NCBI RefSeq assembly: GCF_051020985.1
Contig: NC_135009.1
Location: forward strand, 8,688,606-8,752,605
Origin: Nomia melanderi
Lineage: Eukaryota > Arthropoda > Insecta > Hymenoptera > Halictidae
Direction of reading: 5' to 3'
DNA length: 64,000 nucleotides
The notes beneath the pieces were generated by a model. That model worked only from the letters and a program-made list of their open reading frames with translations, was not told the DNA's origin and did no database searches. Below are positions 1-12,134 of the stretch, in pieces. The position numbers and the translations under genes are program-made. Position 1 is the stretch's first letter, and the number at the start of each line of letters is the position of its first letter.

Positions 1-254
1 AACTTAAACATTAATTTTCTTGGTAGCCTATCGAACGAACCGAATTGTTGGATGTATAAGATATAAGAAAGACACTAGAGCAACCGTTATAAAGAATCTT
101 GACTTCTTAATTTATTATTAATTTCTTATAAATCTCTTGATTTTAAATTTCTTTAAATTTCCTTAAATTTTTTATTCGTTTAATGACTTATTAATTTCTG
201 CTTTATTAACAAAACTGTTTCGACTGCATAGAAGTTTCAATGAGTGTTTATTTG

Positions 255-271
255 GCAGTCAACGTGTTAAA
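255..271. repeat. Terminal-repeat remnant of a TTAA element (family D)
   Basis: The bases read GGCAGTCAACGTGTTAA, identical to the right end of the complete family D element at 59609-60101. The rest of the element would extend leftwards, but no matching left terminal repeat is visible before the window start. It is best read as a truncated end. Confidence 0.5.
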
Positions 272-1610
272 CGAAACAGGAATCCCGACGATAACCGAAT
301 TTGCGTCGTCGGCAAACTTGCCGGACACTTTTAATCCACTGTCTAGCCGGCGTTCAGTTGGAAAACCGTCAACGAGCTGATAGAATCGACAATTCCTGCC
401 CCGCGTAACAAGTTTTCCGCACAAAGGACCGCGCAAAGCGCACTTGCGTTTCGCTCGTTCCTGTCTCACCGCGGCTAGCTGACCGTTCCAGCGAAATTCT
501 CCGCGTGTTCGCGGCGCATCGCTGTTGTTCCGCTGATTCAGAGACAGCTGCAACAGCTGGATAAATTGCGAGACGCATTCACGTCCGTCCGAACTGCTCG
601 GCCGTGGAACGCCGACGGATCCATTTGCACCGCGAAACTCGTCGCTGGGACCCTTATTATTTACTAAATCTATAGATCTCCGTGCAAATTAAAGTTTGCT
701 TAATGATAATAATTAGAAGCATGAAATTATAATGGAAGATGGATTTTCCTAACAAATATTATAAGAAATATACGTCAGATATTTTCTCAAGTAGTGATAC
801 TTCTGTAGAATTTTCCAATTTCAAATTTCTTATAAATGCATATGAATATTTACTATTGCAATCTATTTATTACAATACGCGGATGCGTTTAATAAGTAAA
901 ATTGAAGAAATCGAATATCATTTAAAATCGCGAAGCCTCGTTTACAAGGGGTCATTCTTCCCGAGCTCGCCGCTTGGAACGCAAAATAATTAAGGGGAAC
1001 GAAAATTGTATTCCGCGAGCAAGTAATTACACAAATAAAAAAATGCTGTTTAAAATATACTTCGTAACGAGGAACGGGCGCACCTTCGCGGCGCAACGGT
1101 TCACGACGAACGGAACGCATTATTTCGGTATATTAAACATTCGCGGAGCACGGGGCACCGTTAAAATACATTTTTTAATTATACAGAAGGCAGTCAACGG
1201 ACCGAATAATTAGTCCATGTATATTAACGAGATGGCTAATGATTTATGTATGAATCCATAGCGTTCTCGGATATGCAAAACCATTTGAAATAGGCGAAAA
1301 GTTATCGATTGTACTTCTGTTGCGCTGAAATCATTTAAAAATCATTATTATTCAGGTATCGTTCACTCGAACTACATAGTCTCAAATTAATTCCGCTCCG
1401 CTACATCCCACGTTAACGCGAAAATCAAGGATCAAGATCAAAATTCGCGCGAGCGTTCCCTTGATTTAATCAAAACACATTTTCCTTCCGACGCAATGAA
1501 CAACGAACAGAAAGTCGCTTTATCTTGCGGAACAGAACTTCCGGATATCTGGGACTCCTACAAATCAAGCCTGTAAAGAAATACAAATCTCCATAAATAT
1601 ATAATACATA

Positions 1611-1830
1611 TACAGGATGTTAATTTTAACTCGAGCAGCTAAATTATTTCCGGTATTATTGAAAGTAAGAAAAAAATGACTACATAGGATGTACATGGTT
1701 TTAAGGCGTGCATCTGATGGCGATAAAGAACATCCTGTAAAGGTCATTCTAGTTAGTCTTTTTCTTCTTACTTTCAATAATAGCGGAAATAATTTTGATG
1801 CTCGAGTTAAAATCAACACTCTATATATAA
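1611..1830. repeat. Long imperfect palindromic element (MITE-like)
   Basis: The left arm (about 1613-1682) and the right arm (about 1755-1830, reverse complement) match over roughly 65-70 bases. Both contain TTTTAACTCGAGCA, AAATTATTTCCG and TATTATTGAAAGTAAGAA. The outer end TACAGGATGTT recurs inverted at about 1728-1738, so two overlapping element ends may be present. No open frame for a transposase exists inside. The superfamily is not certain. Confidence 0.65.
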
Positions 1831-2285
1831 TATAAACATGTGTCCAGAGTGTCTGATAATCACGAATGCATAAGTAACGAAGCAACGCGCTTTCACGGTG
1901 CGCAATTCAAGTCGCGCGCAATTATTCAAAAGATATTGCCCATTTGCGTTTCCCCTCCCTCCATGTCCACCTTCAAATCGGCAGATTTAATTGGTGACCC
2001 AGTTCGGGAACGGGTCCGCCCGTTATCCTAATCCGTTCGCTAAATTTCTACTCGACCGGTTCAGTAACCCGGCCGGCCGGGAGGCAGTCTCTCTGACTTT
2101 CCATAGCGGATGCACAGAACGTATGGACGATTTATATTTTTTTTCTGTTTATTGTCTTACTTTCTGCAGTGCCCGTTGACATGGCTAATTTACTAATTCA
2201 GCCTGAACTTGTCGTTAATTAAGTAATGTGCTTAGTATGGTAGAATTAAAAATATTCTGTTATTAGTTAAATGATTGATAATAAA

Positions 2286-2408
2286 GGTATTATTACTATT
2301 AATATTAATATACTACTACATAGTAATAATAGAATTACTGTTATTAGTAATTAGTAGATAGTAACAATAGCAATAACGATAATAGTAATATTAGTAGTGA
2401 TAATAACC
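2286..2408. repeat. Degenerate AT-rich trinucleotide stretch
   Basis: The stretch is built from irregular ATT/ATA/GTA units such as TATTATTACT, AATAATAG and TAGTAATATTAG. It looks like a decayed simple-sequence repeat rather than coding DNA. Confidence 0.6.
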
Positions 2409-3112
2409 AATGAATAAATAATACGATGATACTGATTCACTATGCATTAACAATTTAGTTTAACGACGTTTATACATGCTAATGAGGCGAGTGGGTTAAT
2501 ATTTTAGATTAGCAAAGAAGTAGAAAATTTTCAAAAAAGAATTTAATCTACAGGAGGAATGAAAGAAAGAATGGATATTGAGTAATGGAGTGCAAATGTT
2601 AATTAGTATTTATTTGAATTGAGTGAAACACAAATAGTTAAATGGGATAGGATAGGCTGGTTAGTGTGCACCACTGAGAACGTGTGGACGGTTTATATGC
2701 CGCACAGGCCGCTTCTATATAACCGTATAAAGAAACCGTTACGATCGTTGACGTACCGGTTACAATTCGCAAGGCACCCGTTTCTGCGACGATCGGCTCG
2801 ACGAATACGAAATCGGCTCTTTCTGCTATTCAGACATTCGAAGACGGTTCGCTCTTAATCCTTGCGTTAGCAACCGGCTGTCCAGTTTCAACCCTTTGCG
2901 AACGAAGATTTTGCAACGCGTTGACCGTTAATTAGCAGTGATCAAGGTACATACTTCTACGACCGAAACAATTTTCCTAACGAATTAGGAATTGGAAAGT
3001 TCAGATTTTTTATAGAACTCGCTCTCTGAATCTTTCTGCGCCTCACAAATCCAACAAGCTCCTATACTTTAATTTTACGTCATCCAAATTCGTATGACAT
3101 CTGCGTCGAAGT

Positions 3113-3329
3113 GTTAACTACCGAGCAATTGTAGTGACTTGTTTGCAATTTTTTATAAAAAAATAAAATACGGTTTTTAAGATTCGAAGGATCTGCTAGT
3201 CTCGTATCTGTATAAATACACAAAACACATTTAAAATCGGGCGCAAAAACGCCTTGATAATTTAAATATTTGCAAAATAACGATTTTAAAGTGGGTCACG
3301 TTTGACCTTCCCGGTAGTTTTAGTGTTAA
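3113..3329. mobile_element. TTAA-bounded MITE, family A (degraded)
   Basis: The right end reads CGGTAGTTTTAGTGTTAA, the family A terminal repeat. The left end, TTAACTACCGAGC, is the same repeat with an internal loss. The size of about 217 bp and the flanking TTAA match the better-preserved copies at 44086-44294 and 58454-58628. There is no coding capacity. Confidence 0.6.
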
Positions 3330-3532
3330 GACATTTCAAACTTTCAACAGAAGGAGCTGAATTATGAATCGAGTTAATAAATACTGGAAAAATAACAAGA
3401 AACTATATACAAATCTCTAGCTATTTGAATAATCACATTATTCGCGTACAATTCTGTATTCGAAATGTAAAAGTTTGCTATCTCCGAAACGAAAATATTC
3501 AGCTTGAAAGAATGAAATATAACGCGAATGAG

Positions 3533-3796
3533 TTAAGACCAACCGTACCGCGGACCGGTCAAATGATTTTAAAATTCGATTAAAAATTCTACTGTATCTT
3601 TTGTTCATTTAACTCTATATCAAATCCTATATAATCCGATTAATCACTTTTTCAATTATCGTCTCTCCTTTTGTTTCTATTTCCAATAAGAAAAATATAT
3701 CGTCTAACTTATTCTCCTTTTTTTCGTAGTCAGTCGATTGATTAATAATTACGATATGAATAACTATATACAAAGTGCCGGTACAGTTAGTGTTAA
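3533..3796. mobile_element. TTAA-bounded MITE, family B
   Basis: The ends are TTAAGACCAACCGTACCG and CGGTACAGTTAGTGTTAA, which are imperfect inverted repeats. The interior (ACCGGTCAAAT, then TTTTTCAATTATCG and TATCGTCTAACTTATT) is clearly shared with 5441-5682 and, reversed, with 6163-6343. The TTAA ends suggest mobilisation by a piggyBac-type transposase; this is inference. Confidence 0.7.
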
Positions 3797-4472
3797 GCAA
3801 TCGGCTCGTATCAACACGCGCGCGTAATTTCGGAGTACGTCAACGGTTTCTCTTAAAATAGAAACGATATTGTATGGTTCGATACGTGGTCGCATGCGGT
3901 GAATCGAACCGCTACCGACACGCGCTTGACTTAGAAACGGAAGCCCTTCTTCTTCTTCTTCGGATAACCGCGGCCCGAACGAGACACTCGTCCGCCCGTG
4001 TCCGCGCTCGAACAATGGCCGGCGCACTCTCGAGCCAGGTAACAATACTTCCGATAATAATACACGACGATCGTGAGAGTTGGGCCGCAGCCAAGTTCTT
4101 CGCGGGCTGAACTCGGCCTCAAGAACAAAAGAGTTTGTTCGAAGGTCTTGTCGTTGCGCCGCGTCGCTGGCGAAAGCGACGAACACCTTTCGAATTCTCT
4201 TTGTAGCTTAATGTCGCGTTAATTCTTATCTGGCCTTACATTTACAGTCAGCGACGACAGTATTTGAACAGCATGGTAAGAAACGGAGTATCATTCAACA
4301 AATTGTACGCCGTATGTTATTATCTATTGAAACAAGTTGCATTCATGGTACGCATATACGTACCGTAAGAATTTAAAGAGCATTTAGTAATATGTAAATA
4401 AATTATGGAACATTCGTTGTGCGTAAACCTGCGTAACGTTCGAATACATTTGTTGCTGGCTGTGTATTACCA

Positions 4473-4685
4473 TTGACACTGAAGCTGACAAGCGTTTAAT
4501 ATTAATTAACATGTTAAATTACAAAATGTGTAACGATTTTGTTCGGTTTCTCTGTATATTCGTTATAGTATTCAAGTGAAACTATGTATTTTGAAAATAA
4601 TTTCGAATACTTGACGCTTTTTAGGTATCAATATTCGAAATTATAAAACTGAAGCTTGTCAATTCGACGGTAGTTCCAGTGTTAA
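4473..4685. mobile_element. TTAA-bounded MITE, family A
   Basis: The left end TTGACACTGAAGCTGACAAG and right end CGACGGTAGTTCCAGTGTTAA are imperfect inverted repeats. The inner AGCGTTTAATA is shared with the copy at 44086. The left TTAA has mutated to TTGA. Confidence 0.55.
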
Positions 4686-5440
4686 ATTTCCTCAATCCTT
4701 GCTAGGCAAATAATCTGACGAGCATATCGTTGATTATATTCGAGTCAATCGAAAAAACTAAAGAATGCAAACTCAGACGAGATAGTAAATTGAAATTCAC
4801 GTGGCTGGAGATTTGCACAATAGAATACAAGTGTAGATATTATTTTCCTGATAATCAAGAAATAGAAGATTCTTATTCAACGTCAGGCACATTGGATGAA
4901 CCTTTAAACTCGATTGTCCCAGAAACGGAGGATATTACTACACGGTTTCGTTCTATAGTTTATAGTTTACTGTTTCCAGTAATTTTGCTGACGTACCGAG
5001 TATCGTGCAGGAATCTGCATCGATTGCCGAAAGCGCACGAGAACAGTTATGTAACGTGCAACAGATGATCAGACTGTTTTAAACAACACACTATAGGAAC
5101 ATACATAGAGTATAATTGCATTGGTTACGCACTCGATTGACTATCTTCGACGGAACGCGGTATCATTCACGGTCCCAGCGTGAAATTTTAATCGCATCCG
5201 CGACGCTGAATGCGGGAGACCCCAGGGCGCGTTGGCTGGCTGCCGAGAATTTTGTTACAGAACGCCTTATATTTACGTAAGAAAGTCAGGAAAGCAAATT
5301 TCACATTCTACCGGTTTCTAGGAATACCGTTATCGACGACCGAATAAGATTTCGGTTACCAATTCGAAGCTGAATAACAGAATACTATAATTAATTGTAC
5401 TACAATTGTACTATAACTGTATTATAATTAATTGGTTGTA

Positions 5441-5682
5441 TTTCACACTAACCTTACCGTGAACCGGTCAAATTGCAGGATTTGAAATGTTACATTTTCT
5501 TTCGTTTATTTGACTTTACATCAATTTCTATACTTTCCGATTCATCAGTTTTTCAATATTCATCTTTCCTTTTGTTACTGTTTCCATTAAAAGACATATA
5601 TCATCTAACTTGTTTACCTTTATTTTCTAGCCGGTTATTTCACTGATTACGATAGAAAAAATGCCGATACGGTTAGTGTTAA
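5441..5682. mobile_element. TTAA-bounded MITE, family B
   Basis: The ends are TTTCACACTAACCTTACCG and CGATACGGTTAGTGTTAA. The interior follows the copy at 3533-3796 for most of its length (for example TCCGATTCATCAGTTTTTCA and ATCATCTAACTTGTTTACC). The left TTAA is mutated. Confidence 0.7.
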
Positions 5683-5893
5683 TCGCATTTCATCTCACGT
5701 TATATTCAGTTCCCTTCTTTAGTTTCATTGTTAATCGAAGATTCGGGGCTCCCGGCCGATATCCTTCACTCCTGCATTCATCCGTCGAGAACGTATTATC
5801 TTTAATTTCGAGCTGATAAACCGTTGCACGATAAAATCAGACAGATACATCGCCATTATCTTCCTCCGGCCCCTTCCGAAACGATTTCGCATT

Positions 5894-5930
5894 ATCGAGG
5901 AACTCTCTCTCTCTCTCTCTCTTCCTCGAT
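5894..5930. repeat. CT microsatellite inside a perfect inverted repeat
   Basis: Arms ATCGAGGAA (5894-5902) and TTCCTCGAT (5922-5930) are perfect reverse complements flanking a run of about nine CT units. Confidence 0.8.
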
Positions 5931-6162
5931 TTGGAAATACCGGACGCCGAAGATTTTATTACCCGCCATGATAAATGATCGCGACGTTACCGTGTGTTAC
6001 ATTGTAACAGCGGTGTGACTTGTCTAACAAAGGAAACAATATCAAGATATCATTACGCTAAGCGCCATTGATAACGTTCGTCCAGATAATTGTAGTTAAT
6101 CTCTTTCTTATGTACATTCGAGTTCAATTGCACACGAATGAAGTAGAAAATTCAAACTTGGT

Positions 6163-6343
6163 TTGAAGACTAATCGTACCGACACTTTTCCTACCGTAAC
6201 CAGTGAAATAACTAACTACAAGATAAAAGTAAACAAGTTAGATAATAATCTTTTTTAGTGAAAACAGAAACAGAGGAAAGACAAAAATTGAACAACTGAT
6301 ACAATCTGATCATTTGACCGGTCCCCGGTACTGCTAGTATTAA
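6163..6343. mobile_element. TTAA-bounded MITE, family B, opposite orientation
   Basis: Read on the minus strand this copy starts at the right end with TACTAGCAGTACCGGGGAC, then ACCGGTCAAATGATC. It keeps the family B order, including TATCTAACTTGTTTAC. It is shorter than the other two copies. Confidence 0.65.
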
Positions 6344-9300
6344 ACTAAGATCTCAAAATGAGTTTTAATTTAAGACTCCAAGGATCTTTTAAATATTCAA
6401 TATAGATCGAACAAAAGCTTTCGTCTGCTGCAGACTATTTTTTAAAAAAACATCCTTGGTATGCGACGAGTTAAAGTCGATCGCTGCAACAGGACCGCGC
6501 ATGAAACAAATAATTGACGATGACCGATTCGTGAGAGGCAATCGGCATGCTCATCTTTTCCTCCTTCGTTAGCCGTGCATTAAGACCCAGGATGATCGAA
6601 GATGATGAGTAGCGAGCGCACGGATGATTCGTGCGCCGTCCAGGAATGGTCAGGATGGAAAACAATTTTTCAACGGAATCGTCCGGGACGCCTCGCGATT
6701 AGTCAACGATTGGTTGCGCAACTGTTTGGTTATTTGCGAGGATCGATTCATCCGCAAGGAGAAGAATAGAGGATCGAGCCATCGGCAAGACCGCCGACGC
6801 CCGGCATCTTCATCGGGACAATTAACATAGCCAGTAAGCGCATGGAAAACACGTCGAACTGTTGCTCACTGTCATCTATTGTCTCCTCGGACGGTTTACA
6901 TAAGAGGTCTTCTTCGTTCGGACGGTTTTGCGTAATGATCTTTGTAACAATCGTGTGAACTTCCATTGAGAGGGAACGGAGGAGATTGCGAAGAAATCTT
7001 GATTGGCAATTTGATGGTTTCGTTAGCGACGTCGAATGGAAATTGTTTGTTGCACGCGCAGTTGCTTGTTGGGCACGCTCAACTTGAGGAGCAACGCTGG
7101 GTTTCTACTAATATTACTAACATCTGTTCCCATTTTGGCGACATTTTATAATCGTCTGTCCAGGGGTACACCTGAAAAAGGCAAACGATCATTTATAGAA
7201 AACGAAGGTCCATAGAAAATGGTGGCCACAAGTTTTGACGCGCCTTGTACATCGCCGCAGCCTCGTGTTATTTTTTCCCTCAGTGTTCTCATTGAATACC
7301 GACACATGAAGAGTTTGATCAGCCCGTTAAGAGCGTATTTAATATTTCCCGGGGAGAAAAGTAGACGGAGGGTCGGTGAAAAACTTTGAAAACAAGGACC
7401 GTAGTCGGACGCCGCTATCTATTTCCCGAGCACGCCGGAACGAGAAGACTTTTAAACACACTTCCGTTGCAGAGTTGCGAACTTTCGGAAGGCGGAATAA
7501 GTTTATCAAGGAGATAGAGGCCGGGTAATACAAGGGGCGCCCGGTATTTCTTAACAACTGTGAAACAAATGCATTAAGAAGTAGGTTATGCGTTTTTTAA
7601 TGCTATAGGGAAACACCGTATCGTTATACCGCGTAAATAACTCCCTCGGCCTCGTAATGCAAGGTGTTTCCTTCCGAATAAATAGAACTACTTTGGAGAA
7701 TGTTTTTCATCGTTAAAAATGTTCAACCGATTCAAACGGAAACGACAAATTTCTTTAAACGTCGTCGATGCTTTTGTGTACATTAAAAGATAATGTAAGT
7801 GCATGTATACAATAGTAGAGACTGTCGTAAATAGAAATGGCAAAGTACAACCTAACGTTGGCAAAATTCAATTAACAGTACGCTTTTACAGCGAAATTCG
7901 ATTTTCTCGTGTGAGCCGCGATTATTAGGACACCGTGTGTACCCTGGAACAAACGAACACGGCGTGCCGTTATTATTATTCCGACGAACAATAATGAAAT
8001 TACAAGTTACCCGTGCCACGATAAATTGCTCGTTACCATCTACTCGAGTCGCAAACCACAACCGTCAAGTGGAACGATCCTCGCAGAAGTCGGGACAAAT
8101 TGAGCCTCCTACGGTTAATATGTCTTACGAAAATATTCAATGTACATCATAATCTGTCCATAAACGGGATGCTTATTTGTGGCAACATAATGTGCTTATA
8201 AACACGGTGTTCGGTCGTAGAAACGCATATTTCCACGCGCAGATACAGCAAATTGCATCCTTTAGCGGTTTGGTCGCTATAAACAGTAATGCAGCTGCAG
8301 CAAATTATTGGTCATTGATAATCGACGCACATTTGTCCGCAAATATGCTGTCAAGAATCAAGAATAATGTTTGCAAGCTATAACTTATTATAAGTTTTAG
8401 ACATTCTGTATACTAGTGGCGACACGTAAATGTCTGATCATGATGATCACCATCTACTTTACCTTAATCAATTATTGAAAGAAAAGGGAAACGTCGAAGA
8501 TAACCCTGTAATTAGATCACGAAACGGGATGGAAACTTCCAATTAGCATCTAAGATATCGGGTAATATCAGGAATCCAGGCCAATTTGTCGTTCTCCATA
8601 ATATCTCCAATCTCCAATGTAATCGTATTCCCAGGGGTCGACCTGTAATCAAACGTAAAAGATCTCTTAGGCTGGATTCACGCGTCAATAAAATCACGCG
8701 TGAACTATTGATACTGTTATTTCCTATTGAAATGATTTCTCTTTTTCCTTTGTCAGTGTAACGTAATTTCTTTTTCATTTCTGTCTGTTTGTTTCTGCGT
8801 ATTTTTAACTATCCGTCGGTTCTTGCATATTTTGGACTATTAATTTCCGCGCAAATGGATCGACGAACCGATTCTACCTTTATTGATCTGATTTACATTT
8901 TGTCTAAGTATATATTAATATTGTGGTAGTAAAAGAAAGCAATTTTATCAATATTTTGTAACTTCTTTTCATTATATTATTTAAAAGACTGTGTCTAAAC
9001 CTTTATGTTGCGCAATTACCTCAAGTATCGTACTTCATTGAAAGCATTATTGAGTGTGGAATTATTAAATAAAAAATTTCGGAAGTAGCCACAATTTTAA
9101 TTAAAGAAAGTAATGTGGCTTAAACTAGGTAAGCACGTAAATAGACTGGAAACATAAACACAGCTCGTAGACTTGTTGCTGTCAGTGGCTCAAGTTGTCA
9201 GGCTCTGAATGTTTGCATACGACAAGATAATGGGAACATATTCGTTGGCAAATTAGGACAGAACTGGCGCCGATGAGACAGTCGGATTTTAAATGTGAAC

Positions 9301-9928
9301 GATATATTACCCTCCCACGTTGCCGGCAAACAACATATGAATCTTTTAGTGGTAAGATATCGGGCAATCAGTATCTATGATCCGCGTGATAGATTCGCTC
9401 TTCAAAGTACAAAGCGTCTTAATCTGAAACACGTATCGGTCCTCTAACTCGTGACGTTGTGTAATTCTGTTTATCCACCAGTGCGAATTCGGTGTCATTC
9501 CATCAAGAAAATTTCAATGTTCCGTTATCACGGATTAAATCTCAAGCATATTTCTCGTTCGAAAGAACCTTGGAGGTTAATTTTTCATTCCTTCAAGATA
9601 ACGATTTTGATTAATTGTACTTATTCTTTTTTTCTTGTTCATTCCACGATCAATCGGATACAGCATAGGCAATAAATCTTTGTTGTTTTCATCTGATACG
9701 TTCAAGACTTGCAAAACAGTTTTAATTTCTTTACACGTCCTAGAAAATTTATTATACGTGGACTATCGTTTTGACAAACAAACAGTAGCATTTATAAACT
9801 TATCAGTAATAATATTTACAATACAAAAAGGTGTACTTTGCCAAGAAAAATCTACGAAAAATAATAGTATTCGATACAACATTTTTAATATATTCTTTGT
9901 ATAATATGAATCTCATACAGTGTATCAA

Positions 9929-9937
9929 AATGGCGGA
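9929..9937 (+). promoter_or_regulatory. Candidate promoter motif ATGGCGG
   Basis: AAAATGGCGGATGC lies about 360 bp upstream of the start codon at 10292. The core resembles the YY1/Pho type (GCCAT) site common near animal transcription starts. No transcript evidence is available. Confidence 0.3.
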
Positions 9938-10291
9938 TGCAAAGAGGCCGGGCCCATATGTACTGTTTACTATTCAGTACTTAATCGATTATGAAAAATA
10001 ATAAGAATTATAAATTTATGTATTATTTATTACAATCGTCAGGAACAATTAAAAGCTAATTATAAATCAACTCATATCAGTTTACAAGCCGAGTACAAAG
10101 TCACGAAAAGTTGACTCATTGTCAGCGAAGTCATTGACTCTCTCCGTGTCTGTGGAAACAGTTTCACTGTCCAATTACACTTCCGTCTCACACCTGTTCG
10201 TCACACTCATGCCGTGTGTTCTCCCGTTACAGTTCACGATGTGTCGAGTTACGACGTGACTGGTGCTCGACGTCGAGTGGAGACCAACGAG

Positions 10292-12134
10292 ATGATTCAT
10301 AAGGCTGAGAACGGCAATCGTCGTCCAGACGAACCGACGACCGACGATCAGTCGGAGGACGAGCGAACCGTTTACTTGATCGAGTTCGAGTCGGAGTCTA
10401 ACGAGAAAGAGAATAGCCTACAAAACAAAGGGAAGGACGGACATACCGGTAAGCAGAAATTCGTTTTGCATCGTCGAATAACTCATGTAAAATAACTTTT
10501 TTGTCGATTCAGTAAACTATGTTACATATCTAGGTCCATTAAAATCCTCGCTTATACCTGAATGAACACCGACTTAAGTTAACCGTCAGAAGCTGAAAAA
10601 ATGGGGATGAAGTGTTTGTAAAACTGGGTCAAAATGGATCCGGCCACTATCCGAGGGTTGAAACGATTCGAGTTATTGGCAACTGTGTTAACGCAGAAAT
10701 TTTCCGCATGGGAACATTCGAATTTGTGTAATCGTTAGCGTTTCTTTTTAACGTTTCGATAAACGCTTCCAGCCATGATACGCAGCATGTTAGGTTATCT
10801 TTTCGGAATTCGTTGTGGGTTTCATTGAACCCACTGGAGGATTAATTAAAAAATGAGCATATTCTTGTCGGTATTACCAATATGATAATGATTTCAATCA
10901 AGAGTTAATCTTAACAGTTACTATTAGTATAATTACAGAAACCGTGCTATTGAATTGAGATACACGAATTAGAGTCTAGTTGATAGTTTGATGAACTCCG
11001 CTGTAATGGAGTTATGAAACTTTAAAATGCTTTATTACAGACCGCTCTATATAACAGGAAAATTTCCGTCGCTGAACGATCACTCTGTCGTATACCTTCG
11101 TAATGCAATTACTCGGATAGATGATCCTTCAATAATCCTCCAATTATATTAAACATTATGCAACCATTACCATATCAGACCTACAGAGTGACTCTGAAAT
11201 AAGGAATTGAGAAGAAGATACATTTGACCAAAAAAGTTCAACCGTGCGTTCATATAAAGGAAAAGATCATAAGCTAAACAGTGACTTTTCCATGAAGTTT
11301 TATTTATATATAGTTACAAGACTGAGAATAAAAGTTAGATATGATAACGAAGAGGAACATCCCCCATCACGATACCCGGACAATCGCTTATTGCTCGTTA
11401 TTTATAGTAGCGGAGTGGTTGATTAACTCTCATTGAGCTCATTAACGGCATTCGGTCTTCGATCATACATCGCCGAGTGTAATTTACATGAGAGCCCACG
11501 TACAGCTGGCTCCTGATTGAGCTAAATCAATTCCGGCATTGATTCGGTGCGAATTAACGGGGAATTTATGACCGGGAGTTAATGAAACACGTCATCCTCC
11601 ACAGTCAGCTTCTTGCGGTGAACGTAGACAACAATTTATATTTATCGTTCACGCTGATCTCTATGAGCTGGGTATCAAAGGATTGAATTTCTTTACACCA
11701 TTATACATGGAAATTCAGTTCTTATACAATATATTCCTCTGAACTTTATTGACGACGTTTCATCCTTTATAAACCGATTTCTGTCTATTTTAGTTAACGA
11801 TGATGATCAGAACCCGCTGGACCCATGGTCAATTGTTTGGTACATCGGTTCGTTCGGAGGTCTGGTAGCGTTCTTCCTCATCGTGAGTTGCTCGGAGTGG
11901 TGTTGCCGTCGGGGTGGACGTCCGTTGACGGTGCCATACGCCCAACGGACAGACCCGATCAACGGCAGCCAAGTGGTCACCGAGACACCGCCGCCGCCGT
12001 ATCATTTGTTCGCACCGCCGCCCTACGACTCCGTCAATTACGGAGAGATCGTTGACAAGGCTTCCGGTGAGAAGCTGGACATCTACGTAATCTCGGTGCC
12101 GATTCACAGGCCGGTCGTTCAAGTTCCAGCCTAG
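10292..12134 (+). CDS. Small single-pass membrane protein with two PPxY motifs, function unknown
   Basis: The coding exons are 10292-10448 and 11794-12134, giving 165 residues; the phase-1 junction (ACC G / TT AAC) closes correctly with GTAAGC and TTTTAG sites. ATG 10292 is the first in-frame methionine after the stop at 10112. Residues 1-62 are acidic and polar with no signal peptide. Residues about 65-85 form one hydrophobic segment (WSIVWYIGSFGGLVAFFLIV), followed by SCSEWCCRRGG, a positive, cysteine-rich juxtamembrane stretch that could be palmitoylated. The tail carries PPPPY (118-122) and PPPY (127-130), which are classic ligands for WW domains of Nedd4-type ubiquitin ligases. The charge pattern puts the tail in the cytosol. 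The architecture recalls membrane adaptors such as Commissureless, but I see no decisive similarity and give no name. Exon 2 is much more GC-rich than the surroundings. Further 5' untranslated exons may exist upstream. Confidence 0.75.

Larger units (their letters stand above)
1..10291. other. No supported gene; intergenic or far-upstream region with decayed repeats
   Basis: I find no exon chain with conserved protein content here. The open frames are short, lack recognisable domains, and several run across repeat ends. What the stretch does hold is listed separately: a palindromic repeat near 1.7 kb, an AT-rich trinucleotide stretch near 2.3 kb, five TTAA-bounded miniature elements between 3.1 and 6.4 kb, and a CT microsatellite hairpin at 5.9 kb. 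The GC-richer patches near 0.3-0.6, 3.8-4.2 and 6.5-7.5 kb could be 5' untranslated exons or promoters of a neighbouring gene, but nothing in the sequence proves this. Confidence 0.5.

Noticed and set aside
739..993. 84-codon plus-strand open frame in the AT-rich left flank
   Set aside because: It has low-complexity, AT-driven composition, no recognised domain, and no partner exon.
3896..3912. T-arm-like stem-loop on the minus strand resembling part of a tRNA
   Set aside because: The stem closes on a TCGATTC loop rather than the canonical TTCRANY layout, and no matching acceptor, D or anticodon arm is found upstream.
3764..4186. 140-codon minus-strand open frame in a GC-rich patch
   Set aside because: It runs into the end of a family B MITE, has overlapping open frames on both strands, and shows no protein-like conservation.
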